From assembly GCA_016702505.1 (NCBI GenBank), contig JADJDU010000010.1:124001-188000 (forward strand): a stretch of DNA of 64,000 bases, written 5' to 3'. Source of the DNA: Microthrixaceae bacterium (GTDB lineage Bacteria; Actinomycetota; Acidimicrobiia; Acidimicrobiales; Iamiaceae). Position numbers and translations under genes: made by a program. Shown here in pieces: positions 24,907-33,249 of the stretch (positions are counted from its first letter, which is position 1; every line of letters begins with the position of its first letter). Under the pieces are notes generated by a model that was not told the DNA's origin, did no database searches, and saw only the letters and a list, made by a program, of their open reading frames with translations.

Positions 24907-25674
24907 TCAGCGGGCGGCTGCGACCCTCCGCCACAACGGGCGAGGAAGATGGCGTAGCACCGTGAACACGTAGCGCAGCTTGGCCGGAGACCAAACGGTG
25001 TGGGCGCCGCTACGAAGGCCCTTGACGATGTCGGCGGCCACCGCTTGCGCGGTGGTGGCCATCGGCCCGTCGTCGAGGTGTGAGGTCATCGAGGTGCGGA
25101 CGAACCCGGGACGTACGACCATCACCGAGGCGCCTGACCCGCTCAGCGAATCACCCAACCCTTGGGCGAAGGCGTCGAGGCCCGCCTTGGTGGAGCCGTA
25201 CACGAAGTTGTCGGCCCGGACCCGTTCCCCCGCCACCGAGGACAGGAACACCAGGGTGCCGTGGGCCTGTTGGCGGAGGTGGTCGGCCACTGCGATGCCA
25301 GTCGACACCGCCCCCGCGTAGTTGGTCGAGGCCAGTTCGGCTGCCGCGGCCGGGTTCCGGTCCAGCTCGGCCTGATCGCCGAGCACGCCGAAGGCAATGA
25401 TGACGACGTCGAGATCGGGGTGGGACGAGAACGCGCCGTCGATGACCTCGGCGTGGGTCTCAGGGGCTGACGCATCGAAGTCGATCAGTTCGACGGTGGT
25501 TGCCCCCGCGGACCGGATTCGTTCGGCGTTGGCTGTCATCCGTTCGGCGCTGCGCCCAGCCAGGATCACGGTTCGGCAGCGCTCCTGGGCCAGCAGTTCA
25601 CAGGTGGCGGCCGCGATGTCGGAGCCGCCTCCCAGGACCAGAACTGACTGCACGGCGCCGAGGGCGTCTCGCAT
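24907..25674 (-). CDS. dprE2: Decaprenylphosphoryl-2-keto-ribose reductase (DprE2-type SDR)
   Basis: NADH-dependent short-chain reductase that completes the conversion of decaprenyl-phospho-ribose to decaprenyl-phospho-arabinose after DprE1. The 255-residue protein opens with AVQSVLVLGGGSDIAAATCELL, where the usual TGxxxGIG is replaced by LGGGSDIA as in DprE2 proteins. It has IIAFGVLGDQAE, the catalytic Ser in FLSSVAGERVR, YGSTKAGLD with Tyr/Lys, and VRPGFVRTSMT. ATG 25674 was chosen for its GGAG at eight bases and good N-terminal fit; upstream in-frame codons give non-family sequence. It heads the minus-strand run that includes ubiA and dprE1. Confidence 0.85.
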   Translation of the reverse strand: MRDALGAVQSVLVLGGGSDIAAATCELLAQERCRTVILAGRSAERMTANAERIRSAGATTVELIDFDASAPETHAEVIDGAFSSHPDLDVVIIAFGVLGDQAELDRNPAAAAELASTNYAGAVSTGIAVADHLRQQAHGTLVFLSSVAGERVRADNFVYGSTKAGLDAFAQGLGDSLSGSGASVMVVRPGFVRTSMTSHLDDGPMATTAQAVAADIVKGLRSGAHTVWSPAKLRYVFTVLRHLPRPLWRRVAAAR

Positions 25675-25771
25675 GGGTGTCACTCCGAGAGATGTCGGCC
25701 GGGGATTCGGCGCAGGCGATTGGGGACCCGAACTGTAGGTCCTGGTTCGATCCCGGTACGCTGGCAGCCCC

Positions 25772-25858
25772 ATGAGCACCCGAAAGCTGATCGCCGCCGC
25801 CCTGTTGTGCGGCGTGGCCATCCTGTTGGCCTTCACCGTTCAGCTCATGATGATCTGA
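25772..25858 (+). CDS. 28-residue single-helix membrane micro-protein
   Basis: ATG 25772 to TGA 25858 encodes a short peptide: the basic start MSTRKLI, one hydrophobic helix (about residues 7-24, AAALLCGVAILLAFTVQL) and the end MMI. A TACGCT box lies nine bases before the ATG. Codon third positions are G/C rich like real genes here. Composition and promoter make it credible, but there is no independent evidence of expression. It sits between divergent dprE2 and lpdA. About 175 bases follow before lpdA, with a possible TAGGGT box near 25943. Confidence 0.45.
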   Translation: MSTRKLIAAALLCGVAILLAFTVQLMMI

Positions 25859-26034
25859 TCGGCCCCGGGTCCCTGAGCGGAGGTGATCGACGCTCGTCGA
25901 GGTTCAACGGGGTCCGGCGTTCGGGCTGGCCGCGCTGGGTCGGTAGGGTTGTCGAGGAGCTGCGCCGGTCCCTGGGTGAACTCCTGGGCCTCTCTCTGAC
26001 CCGCCCCCGGGCCGGCCCGAATGAGAGGAACCCC

Positions 26035-27450
26035 GTGACCGACCCCGCCGGCACCGACAACCACTTCGACCTGATCGTCATCGGCGGCGGCCCCGCCGGT
26101 TACGGCGCCGCCCTCTACGCCGCTTCTGCCGGGCTGAACGTGGCGGTGGTGGAGAAGGACAAGGTCGGAGGCACCTGCCTCCACCGTGGCTGCATACCGG
26201 CCAAGGAGTTGCTCGAGACCGCCCACGTCTACCGGTCCGTCGCCCACGCCGGAGACTTCGGCGTCGAGGTCGGAGCGCCGACGCTTCGGTGGGGAACCAC
26301 GATCGCCCGCAAGACCCAGGTGGTAGACGGGTTGTTCAACGGCTTGTCCGGGTTGCTCAAGCACCGCAAGGTCAGTGTCTTCGCCGGTACCGGCACCCTG
26401 AGCGCTGATCGGTCGGTGACCGTCACCGGCTCAGCGGGCGACGTCGCCACCCTGACCGCCGATGCGGTGATCCTCGCCGCGGGATCGGTCCCTCGCACCA
26501 TCCCCGGTTTCGAGGTTGGAGGTCCGATCTTGACCTCCGACGAGGTGTTCGAGCTCACCGACCGGCCCCAGCGGGTGGCCGTGATCGGCGGCGGTGCTAT
26601 CGGGTGCGAGTTCGCCTCGATGCTCGCCGACCTCGGAAGCGAGGTCACCATTCTCGAGGCGTTGCCCCAGATCCTCCCCGGGGTGGACAAGGACGTGGTG
26701 GCCACCGTGTTGCGCTCGTTCAAGGGGCGGGGAATAGACGTCCGCACAGGGGTGAAGGTGAACGGCCACACCCCCAACGGGACCGGAACCGCTCTGGCCA
26801 TCGAGGGATCCGATCCACTCGAGGTCGACGCCGTGATCGTGTCGGTCGGTCGGCGGCCACTTTCGGAGAGCCTGGGCTTGGAAGGCTCGGGGGTAGTCGT
26901 CGACGACCGTGGATTCGTCCAGGTCGACGAGCTGTGCCGGACCTCGGTCGAGGGCGTGTGGGCCGTGGGCGACCTGGTGGCAACGCCAGGGCTGGCCCAC
27001 GTCGGATACGCCGAAGCGATCCTCGTGATCAAGCAGCTCCTCGGCGAGCTGGCCGTGCCGGTGGATTACTCGAAGGTGGCGTGGTGCATCTACTGCCAAC
27101 CCGAGGTCGCATTCGTGGGCCTCTCCGAACAGGCGGCTCGAGACGCCGGGTTCGACGTGGTCGTATCCAAGCACCGCTGGGCCGGCAACAGCCGGGCGTT
27201 GATCATCGGAGACACCGAAGGCGTCGTGAAGGTGATCGCCGAGAAGCTGCCCGACGGCACACCGGGCCGGGTGCTGGGGGTGCACATGTCCGGGCCGTGG
27301 GTCACCGAGCAACTCGGTCAGGGATATCTGGCCGTGAACTGGGAAGCCACCGTCGACGACATCGCCCACTTCATCCAACCGCACCCGTCCCTGTCGGAGA
27401 GCTTCGGTGAGACCGTGCTCTCCTTGACCGGTCGCAGCCTCAACTCCTGA
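26035..27450 (+). CDS. lpdA: Dihydrolipoamide dehydrogenase (E3)
   Basis: FAD/NAD disulfide oxidoreductase that reoxidises lipoyl groups of 2-oxoacid dehydrogenase complexes. The 471-residue protein has the FAD motif LIVIGGGPAGYGAALYAA (about 13-30), the redox-active pair in GGTCLHRGCIPAKELLE, the NAD motif VAVIGGGAIGCEFASMLADLGSEV, VWAVGDLVATPGLAHVGYAE and the C-terminal HPSLSE with the catalytic His. GTG 26035 follows GAGAGGAA at a good distance. The E2 gene follows 29 bases later, then lipB-lipA, so this is a lipoate-enzyme operon. aceE is 22 kb away. Confidence 0.94.
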   Translation: MTDPAGTDNHFDLIVIGGGPAGYGAALYAASAGLNVAVVEKDKVGGTCLHRGCIPAKELLETAHVYRSVAHAGDFGVEVGAPTLRWGTTIARKTQVVDGLFNGLSGLLKHRKVSVFAGTGTLSADRSVTVTGSAGDVATLTADAVILAAGSVPRTIPGFEVGGPILTSDEVFELTDRPQRVAVIGGGAIGCEFASMLADLGSEVTILEALPQILPGVDKDVVATVLRSFKGRGIDVRTGVKVNGHTPNGTGTALAIEGSDPLEVDAVIVSVGRRPLSESLGLEGSGVVVDDRGFVQVDELCRTSVEGVWAVGDLVATPGLAHVGYAEAILVIKQLLGELAVPVDYSKVAWCIYCQPEVAFVGLSEQAARDAGFDVVVSKHRWAGNSRALIIGDTEGVVKVIAEKLPDGTPGRVLGVHMSGPWVTEQLGQGYLAVNWEATVDDIAHFIQPHPSLSESFGETVLSLTGRSLNS

Positions 27451-27479
27451 TCTCCCCAACACCAGAAAGCGAGCCGTTC

Positions 27480-28811
27480 ATGGCCGACATCGAGCTCCCA
27501 CAACTCGGCGAGAGCGTCACCGAAGGAACCATCACCCGGTGGTTCAAGGCCATCGGAGATCCCGTTGCCGAGGATGAGCCGCTGTTCGAGGTGTCGACCG
27601 ACAAGGTCGACTCCGAGGTGCCGTCGCCAGTGTCGGGCTTCCTGGTCGAGATCTTGGTAGCCGAGGGAGACACCGTCGACGTCGGCACCAAGCTGGCGGT
27701 GGTGGCCGACTCACCCGGTGATGCCGGCGCCTCAGCACCATCGACTCCCGAGCCGGCCCCCGTTCCCGTCGAGGAAACCAGCGCCGCACCCGCCGCCCCT
27801 GCTCCGGCACCGGCCCCGGTATCAGCCCCGACCACCCCCGCACCGACTACCGCGGGTGTGTTGCTCTCGCCGGTGGTCCGTCGCCTGGTGGACGACGCCG
27901 GGCTTGATCCCTCGGCGATCACGGGCACCGGAGTAGGGGGCAGGATCACCAGGGCCGATGTCGAGGCACACCTCCGGTCGGCCGCCCCGGCCCGCTCGGC
28001 CGCACCGGCAGGCCCGTCGCGGTCGGGTTCGGTCGGACCGGCCCGTCCGCCGGTGGCGAGCCCGGTCCAGGTGATCCCCACGGTGGCACCGGGAGCGAGC
28101 ATCCCGGTGGCGCTCAACAAGATCCGACGCATCACCGCGGAGCACATGGTTCGTTCGTTGGAGACCTCGGCCCACGCCTACGTGAGCACAGAGGTGGATT
28201 ACGAGGCCGTGGAGCGAGTCCGTCGAGCCACGAAGGACTCGTTCCGGGCCGAAGAGGGCGTGTCGTTGACATTCCTTCCGTTCGTGGCCCGGGCTCTGGT
28301 CGATGCCCTGGCCGAGTTCCCGCTGGTGAACGCATCCATGGGCGAGGACGCCGATCACATCGTCGTCCACGGCAGCATCAACCTGGGTGTCGCGGTCGAC
28401 CTCGACCACGAGGGTCTGATCGTTCCGGTCGTGCACGAGGTCCAAGACCAGCGCCTCCGCGCCATCGCCCGGAACGTGGCCGACTTGGCCGAGCGGGCTC
28501 GGGCCCGTCACCTGACCGCCGATGAGATCTCAGGCGGAACGGTCACCATCACCAACGTGGGTGGGACCGGCACGACCTTCCTGCTGCCGGTCATCAACCA
28601 GCCTCAGGTGATGATCCTCTCCACCGACGGCGTCAGCCGCCGTCCCGTAGTGGTCACCGACGGAGCCGGTGGCGAGTCCATCGCCATTCGGTCCATGGGC
28701 AACCTGACCTTGGGCTGGGATCACCGTGCCTTCGACGGGGCCTACGCCGCCCAGTTCCTGGCCCGGGTTCGAGACATCATCGAGACCCGCGACTGGTCCA
28801 GCGAGATCTGA
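27480..28811 (+). CDS. sucB: Dihydrolipoamide acyltransferase (E2 of a 2-oxoacid dehydrogenase)
   Basis: Core acyltransferase of a 2-oxoacid dehydrogenase complex, 443 residues. One lipoyl domain (1-78) carries the modified Lys in EVSTDKVDSEV. A Pro/Ala/Thr linker (about 80-120) leads to a peripheral-subunit-binding domain (about 122-160, SPVVRRLVDDAGLDPSAITGTG). The catalytic domain (about 205-443) has VSLTFLPFVARALVDAL and the active-site His in GWDHRAFDGAYAAQF. Actinobacterial E2 often serves both pyruvate and 2-oxoglutarate, so the symbol is provisional. It lies between lpdA and the lipoylation gene. Confidence 0.88.
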   Translation: MADIELPQLGESVTEGTITRWFKAIGDPVAEDEPLFEVSTDKVDSEVPSPVSGFLVEILVAEGDTVDVGTKLAVVADSPGDAGASAPSTPEPAPVPVEETSAAPAAPAPAPAPVSAPTTPAPTTAGVLLSPVVRRLVDDAGLDPSAITGTGVGGRITRADVEAHLRSAAPARSAAPAGPSRSGSVGPARPPVASPVQVIPTVAPGASIPVALNKIRRITAEHMVRSLETSAHAYVSTEVDYEAVERVRRATKDSFRAEEGVSLTFLPFVARALVDALAEFPLVNASMGEDADHIVVHGSINLGVAVDLDHEGLIVPVVHEVQDQRLRAIARNVADLAERARARHLTADEISGGTVTITNVGGTGTTFLLPVINQPQVMILSTDGVSRRPVVVTDGAGGESIAIRSMGNLTLGWDHRAFDGAYAAQFLARVRDIIETRDWSSEI

Positions 28812-28822
28812 CCCCTCCGTTC

Positions 28823-30511
28823 ATGTCCACCGTCACCGAGACACCTCGCCGCGGGCTGGCCTCGGGCCCGTTGCACATCCGGTGGCTTGGTCGGGTTCGA
28901 TATCGAGACGCTCACGCTCTCCAGCACGGTCTGTCGGTGGAGGGTCTCGAGCAACACCTACTACTGCTCGAACACCCCCACGTGTACACGCTCGGCGTCC
29001 GCGCCGACCGGTCTCACGTCCTCGTCGAGCCGGCCTCGGTCGGCGCCGAACTGGTAGAGACCGATCGGGGCGGCGACGTCACCTACCACGGTCCGGGCCA
29101 GCTGATCGGATACCCGATCCTGAGCCTCCCGGGCAAGGGCACGGGCGGTATGCCCGACACGGTGGCGTACGTGACCTCGGTCGAGCAGTTGGTGATCGAC
29201 GCGTTGGGTGATCTGAGCGTTTCCGCTGATCGCTTGCCCGGCTACCCCGGCGTTTGGGTAGGGGTAGGTACCGACAGCCCTCGCAAGATCTGCGCCATCG
29301 GGGTGAAGCTCGTTCGGGGTCGCACCTTGCACGGGTTCGGCCTCAACGTGGATCCAGATCTCACCATGTTCGACCACATCGTTCCGTGCGGCATCTCAGA
29401 CAAGGCGGTCACGTCGATGAGAGCCGAGGGCTCCGAAGCCACCCTGGCCGAGGTGGTCGATGCCGTGGCGGCCCGAGCCGTCGAGCGGTGGGGTGCAGCC
29501 GGTCACGACCGGCAGGATGTGGTGTGGCGGCATCGGGACTCCGACCTGGCACCGTTCTCGGTTGGCGGCCGAGTGGAAGGCACACCGGTGCGCTTGATGG
29601 GCCGGTTGGCCGAGGCTGGAGTGGAGGGGGGCATATCGATCCAGGACCGCAAGCCGTCGTGGATGAAGGCGCCGATGGGCCACGGTCCCGATTTCATGCG
29701 GGTGAAGAAGACCGTTCGTGAACTGTCGTTGGTCACGGTGTGTGAGGAGGCAGGGTGCCCCAACATCTCCGAGTGCTGGTCCGACGGTACGGCCACGTTC
29801 ATGCTGTGCGGCCAGAGGTGTACCCGGGCATGCGGCTTCTGCCTGGTGGACACCCGCAAACCTCAGCCGCTCGATCCGGCCGAGCCATCCAACGTGGCCG
29901 AGGCCGTGGCCCAGATGGGATTGAGCTACGCGGTGCTCACCATGGTGGCCCGAGACGACCTGGCCGACGGCGGTGCCGGTCAGGTGGCGGCCACGGTGGC
30001 CGCCATCCGTTCCCGCACTCCGGCGGCGCGGGTCGAAACCCTCATCTCGGACCTGAAGGGTGACCCCGAGGCGCTCGGGGTGGTGTTCGACAGCCGGCCC
30101 GACGTGCTCAACCACAACCTGGAGACCGTCGCCCGCCTCCAGCGTGCGGCCCGCCCCAGCGCCTCCTATGCCCGAAGCCTCGCGGTGTTGGCCCGGGCCA
30201 AAGCCGCGGGACTCACCACCAAGACCAGCCTCATCGTCGGCATGGGCGAGAGCAGGACGGAGTTGGTGGACACGCTGGCAGACCTCCATGGGGTGGCGGT
30301 GGACATCGTGACCATCGGCCAGTACTTGCGCCCTACGGCCAGCCACCTCCCGGTGGTCCGGTGGTGGACGCCCGAAGAGCTATCCGAGCTCAAGCAGGTC
30401 GGCGAGGCGATGGGCATAGGCCACATAGAGGCATCGCCGTTGACCCGTAGCAGCTATCACGCCCGGCAGGCCTCGGCGTCCGCGGTTGGTGAGGTCGGCC
30501 AGCTCACCTGA
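28823..30511 (+). CDS. LipB-LipA fusion: octanoyltransferase plus lipoyl synthase
   Basis: One 562-residue frame encodes both steps of lipoate assembly. Residues 15-225 are LipB: RGGDVTYHGPGQLIGYPIL, Lys162 in CAIGVKL and the acyl-carrying Cys189 in IVPCGISDK. Residues about 255-555 are LipA, a radical-SAM enzyme that inserts two sulfurs. The auxiliary-cluster cysteines are C307, C312 and C318; the SAM-cluster cysteines are C333, C337 and C340 in CTRACGFC; and the cluster-binding serine is in LTRSSYHARQ. The join (about 226-277) has no stop. ATG/GTG codons there could allow a separate LipA product. The gene starts 11 bases after E2, whose lipoyl domain is its probable substrate. Confidence 0.92.
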   Translation: MSTVTETPRRGLASGPLHIRWLGRVRYRDAHALQHGLSVEGLEQHLLLLEHPHVYTLGVRADRSHVLVEPASVGAELVETDRGGDVTYHGPGQLIGYPILSLPGKGTGGMPDTVAYVTSVEQLVIDALGDLSVSADRLPGYPGVWVGVGTDSPRKICAIGVKLVRGRTLHGFGLNVDPDLTMFDHIVPCGISDKAVTSMRAEGSEATLAEVVDAVAARAVERWGAAGHDRQDVVWRHRDSDLAPFSVGGRVEGTPVRLMGRLAEAGVEGGISIQDRKPSWMKAPMGHGPDFMRVKKTVRELSLVTVCEEAGCPNISECWSDGTATFMLCGQRCTRACGFCLVDTRKPQPLDPAEPSNVAEAVAQMGLSYAVLTMVARDDLADGGAGQVAATVAAIRSRTPAARVETLISDLKGDPEALGVVFDSRPDVLNHNLETVARLQRAARPSASYARSLAVLARAKAAGLTTKTSLIVGMGESRTELVDTLADLHGVAVDIVTIGQYLRPTASHLPVVRWWTPEELSELKQVGEAMGIGHIEASPLTRSSYHARQASASAVGEVGQLT

Positions 30512-30539
30512 ACGGTCAGGACGCCATCGGGCCTGAGCA

Positions 30540-30622
30540 GGTGGTCCGGTCGTCGTCACTGCAGGGTTGATCAGACCGACCGAAATCCGCGGGAAGGCTC
30601 TGCCTTTCGGCGGATCCAGGCG
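30540..30622 (-). repeat. Dispersed intergenic repeat, copy E (reverse orientation)
   Basis: The stretch 30542-30579 is close to the reverse complement of the copy A core at 13531-13568. It shares TGGTCC, GTCGTC or GTCGCC, then GTTGATCAGACCGA. It is joined to a hairpin, ATCCGCGGGAAGGC-TCT-GCCTTTCGGCGGAT (about 30588-30615), then CCAGGCGA, which also occurs at 36.5 kb. It lies between lipB-lipA and the SMP-30 gene. Confidence 0.65.
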
Positions 30623-30623
30623 A

Positions 30624-30629
30624 TACGGT
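30624..30629 (+). promoter_or_regulatory. -10 box (TACGGT) of leaderless SMP-30 gene
   Basis: TACGGT lies seven bases ahead of ATG 30637 and begins just after the dispersed repeat, so the repeat abuts the promoter. Confidence 0.45.
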
Positions 30630-30636
30630 CCCACCC

Positions 30637-31536
30637 ATGGGTGAGCGGACGGTCACGACTCTCTTCGACGGCGGCGGATTCTTCGAAGGACCGAGGTGGC
30701 GCGACGGAACCTGGTGGGTGTCTGACTTCTACCGCCACACAGTCTCCCGTTTCGCCATCGATGGCACCGAGACGGTGGTGGTCGAGGTGCCTGGCCAACC
30801 TTCGGGCCTGGGCTGGCTGCCCGACGGCTCAATGGTCATCGCATCGATGAAGGACCGCCGGCTCTTGCGACTGGCCGACGGTGAGCTGAGCGAGTTGGCC
30901 GACCTGTCGAGTCTGGCGACCGGGCACTTGAACGATCTGGTGGTCGACGCCGCCGGTCACGTATTCGTGGGCAACTTCGGGTTCGACCTGATGGGAGGCG
31001 GTCCGCCCGCAACCGCCGATCTGGTTCGGGTCGACCCCGACGGGACGGTGACGGTGGTGGCCACCGACCTGCGATTCCCCAACGGGTCGGTGATAACCCC
31101 CGACGGCTCCGCCCTGATCGTCGGCGAGACCACCGGCAACCGCTACACCTCGTTCTCCATCGGCTCGGACGGTTCCCTGTTCGACCGTCGGCCGTGGGCC
31201 ACGTTCGCGCCCCCGCCCGCAGACGGTCCCTTCGCGGAACAGTTGGCCCAGATCGTGGTGGCCCCCGATGGCTGCACACTCGACGCCGAGGGCCACATCT
31301 GGGCTGCTGACGCCCTGGGCAACCGCGTGGTGCGGGTTGCACCAGGTGGTGAGGTGGTCGAGGAGATCCCTGGCCCCGACGGGCTGGGTGTCTACGCCTG
31401 TCAGCTCGGGGGGCCGGTGGGAACGACGCTGTTGTTGTGCTGTGCGCCCGACTTCTTCGAGCACACCCGGTCGGTGGCCAGGGAGGCCCGCCTGGTCACC
31501 GTGGAGGTGGACGTTCCCCACGCCGGGCTGCCATAG
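30637..31536 (+). CDS. SMP-30/gluconolactonase-family protein
   Basis: A 299-residue six-bladed beta-propeller of the SMP-30/gluconolactonase/LRE-like family. These enzymes hydrolyse sugar or aromatic lactones using one bound metal ion. Family motifs are FFEGPRWRDGTWWVSDFY near the N-terminus, GHLNDLVVDAAGHVFVGNFGFD, FPNGSVITPDGSALIVGET and CTLDAEGHIWAADALGNRVVRV. The early Glu in FEGP and the Asn/Asp pair in LNDL and AADAL fit the metal site. No signal peptide is seen. ATG 30637 follows a TACGGT box by seven bases. Substrate unknown. Confidence 0.88.
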   Translation: MGERTVTTLFDGGGFFEGPRWRDGTWWVSDFYRHTVSRFAIDGTETVVVEVPGQPSGLGWLPDGSMVIASMKDRRLLRLADGELSELADLSSLATGHLNDLVVDAAGHVFVGNFGFDLMGGGPPATADLVRVDPDGTVTVVATDLRFPNGSVITPDGSALIVGETTGNRYTSFSIGSDGSLFDRRPWATFAPPPADGPFAEQLAQIVVAPDGCTLDAEGHIWAADALGNRVVRVAPGGEVVEEIPGPDGLGVYACQLGGPVGTTLLLCCAPDFFEHTRSVAREARLVTVEVDVPHAGLP

Positions 31537-31590
31537 CGGGAGGCTCGACCTGGTTGCGGGGAGGCATGACCTGCCCAGCCACCTGGGGCC

Positions 31591-33168
31591 TCAGCGAGCA
31601 CCTTGACGGAAGACCACGGCGGGAACGGTCTTGAGCATGATGGCGAGGTCGGTGGTGAGCGACCAGTTGTCGACGTAGTACAGGTCGAGCCTGGTGTAGT
31701 CCTCGAAGCTGGTGTCGCTCCGGCCGTGAACCTGCCACATGCCGGTGATCCCGGGCTTGACCCGTAGACGCTGGGCCAGCAGGGAGTCCCATTCCTCGGT
31801 CTCGTGTGGTAGTGCCGGCCGCGGGCCGACCAGGCTCATGTCTCCCCGCACGACGTTCCAGAGCTGGGGAAGTTCGTCGATCGATGTGGCCCGGATGAAG
31901 CGGCCGACCCTGGTGACCCTGGGGTCGTCGGCCATCTTGAACAGCGGCCCGTCAGCTTCGTTCAGGTCGATCACGTCAGCCAGTTGCGATTCGGCGTCGG
32001 CCACCATCGATCGAAGCTTGAGCACGTGGAACGGCTCGGAGTTGCGACCCACCCTCACCTGGCGGAACAGGACCGGGCCACGGGAGTCGAGTTTGATGGC
32101 CAAGGCGGCCACCGCCAACACCGGAGCCGCAACCAACAGGGTCACCAAGCCGACCACCAGATCGAATGCTCGCTTGGCTCCCGCTCGCCAACCCTCTCGG
32201 GTGACGGGTTCCACGTAGACCACCGGGAACCGGCCCAGCGGTCTAACGGTGAGGCGTTCCGAGGCGATGTCTCGCAGTGTCGAGGACAGCTCGACGTGGA
32301 TACCTTGGTCGAGCAGATCGCGGGCCATGCGGTTGGTGACGGAGCTGTCGACCCCGCTCGATGCCACGATCACGCTGGCATCGGGGTGTTGGGACATGAT
32401 CGTGGGGAGGTCGGCGATGCGCCCGAGCAGGGGTACACCGGGGACCGGTTGGGAAACGGTCGACGTCTCGTCTACGAACCCGGCGACGCGGTAACCCAGC
32501 CACGATTCGGTCTGGAGCATGGCCGCGATGTCCTGGCCTTCGGGGTTGGCCCCGACGACGATCACCTCCCGGGTCATGCGCCCTGTGGAACGAAGCTTGG
32601 TGAAGACCTGCCGAGCGACCTCACGCTCGATCGTGACCAGCACCATGGCGGTGATGGCCAGCATGATCCAGCCCGACCGGCGAAGGAGAACGTTGGCAGA
32701 GCTGGCGGCCACGGCCACGCTGAGCGTTCCCAGGAGGGTGGCGTTCACGATCCGGTGGATCTCGTCGATCCGGCGGCCGATGAAACGGGTGTTGTACAGG
32801 CGTTGTCCGGAGAAGAGAGCGATCCAAACCGGGACGGTGGCGACCGTGGCCCAGAACAGCTCCCAGCTGGCGGCGGAGGCTTCGGGGTCCCATCGGTTGA
32901 GGAGCGCCGCGGCCAGGGCCGCGGCCACCACCACCGTTAGCGCGTCGGCGAGCACCATCCAGACCTTGGCTCGCGGCAGCTTGTGATCTCGGGCCACCGG
33001 GGGCAGGGATGCTTCGAGCACTCGGGCGGGGACCACCGCTGCCCCGGGGTCGTCCGATCGCTGCGCCCTCTGCGACGAACCGCCGGTGGTGTCGGTCGGG
33101 GGCAGGCAGGTGACGTCCATAACATCGTCGACCCTGGGGTCGAGGTCGGCGCCGGTCGGACCATTCAC
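31591..33168 (-). CDS. Polyprenyl glycosylphosphotransferase (exopolysaccharide initiation)
   Basis: Membrane enzyme that transfers a sugar-1-phosphate to a polyprenyl phosphate, starting a lipid-linked repeat unit. The roughly 525-residue protein has about four N-terminal helices (residues 45-160), a CoA-binding-like Rossmann part (EVIVVGANPEGQDIAAMLQ) and a C-terminal bacterial sugar-transferase domain: KRAFDLVVGLVTLLVAAPVL, then VLFRQVRVGRNSEPFHVLKLRSM, ATSIDELPQLWNVVRGDMSLVGPRP and KPGITGMWQVHGRSD. GTG 33174 and GTG 33168 are both possible; 33168 follows a TACTCT box by eight bases. Divergent from DUF4012 with 81 bases between them. Confidence 0.92.
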   Translation of the reverse strand: MNGPTGADLDPRVDDVMDVTCLPPTDTTGGSSQRAQRSDDPGAAVVPARVLEASLPPVARDHKLPRAKVWMVLADALTVVVAAALAAALLNRWDPEASAASWELFWATVATVPVWIALFSGQRLYNTRFIGRRIDEIHRIVNATLLGTLSVAVAASSANVLLRRSGWIMLAITAMVLVTIEREVARQVFTKLRSTGRMTREVIVVGANPEGQDIAAMLQTESWLGYRVAGFVDETSTVSQPVPGVPLLGRIADLPTIMSQHPDASVIVASSGVDSSVTNRMARDLLDQGIHVELSSTLRDIASERLTVRPLGRFPVVYVEPVTREGWRAGAKRAFDLVVGLVTLLVAAPVLAVAALAIKLDSRGPVLFRQVRVGRNSEPFHVLKLRSMVADAESQLADVIDLNEADGPLFKMADDPRVTRVGRFIRATSIDELPQLWNVVRGDMSLVGPRPALPHETEEWDSLLAQRLRVKPGITGMWQVHGRSDTSFEDYTRLDLYYVDNWSLTTDLAIMLKTVPAVVFRQGAR

Positions 33169-33237
33169 TGTCACTCAGAGTAGCGATTGCTGGATCATTA
33201 GTCACGCGGGGTAGCGGCATGATTCGGGCCGAAGATC

Positions 33238-33243
33238 TACGAT
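33238..33243 (+). promoter_or_regulatory. -10 box (TACGAT) of the second DUF4012 gene
   Basis: TACGAT lies exactly six bases ahead of ATG 33250. A TACTCT box for the divergent glycosylphosphotransferase gene lies at 33177-33182 on the other strand, giving back-to-back promoters in 81 bases. Confidence 0.5.
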
Positions 33244-33249
33244 CGGCAC

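Noticed and set aside
30588..30615. Hairpin in copy E as a simple terminator of lipB-lipA
   Set aside because: It has no T-rich tail, abuts the next promoter, and recurs as a repeat unit at 36.5 kb, so a repeat element explains it better, though it might still stop transcription.
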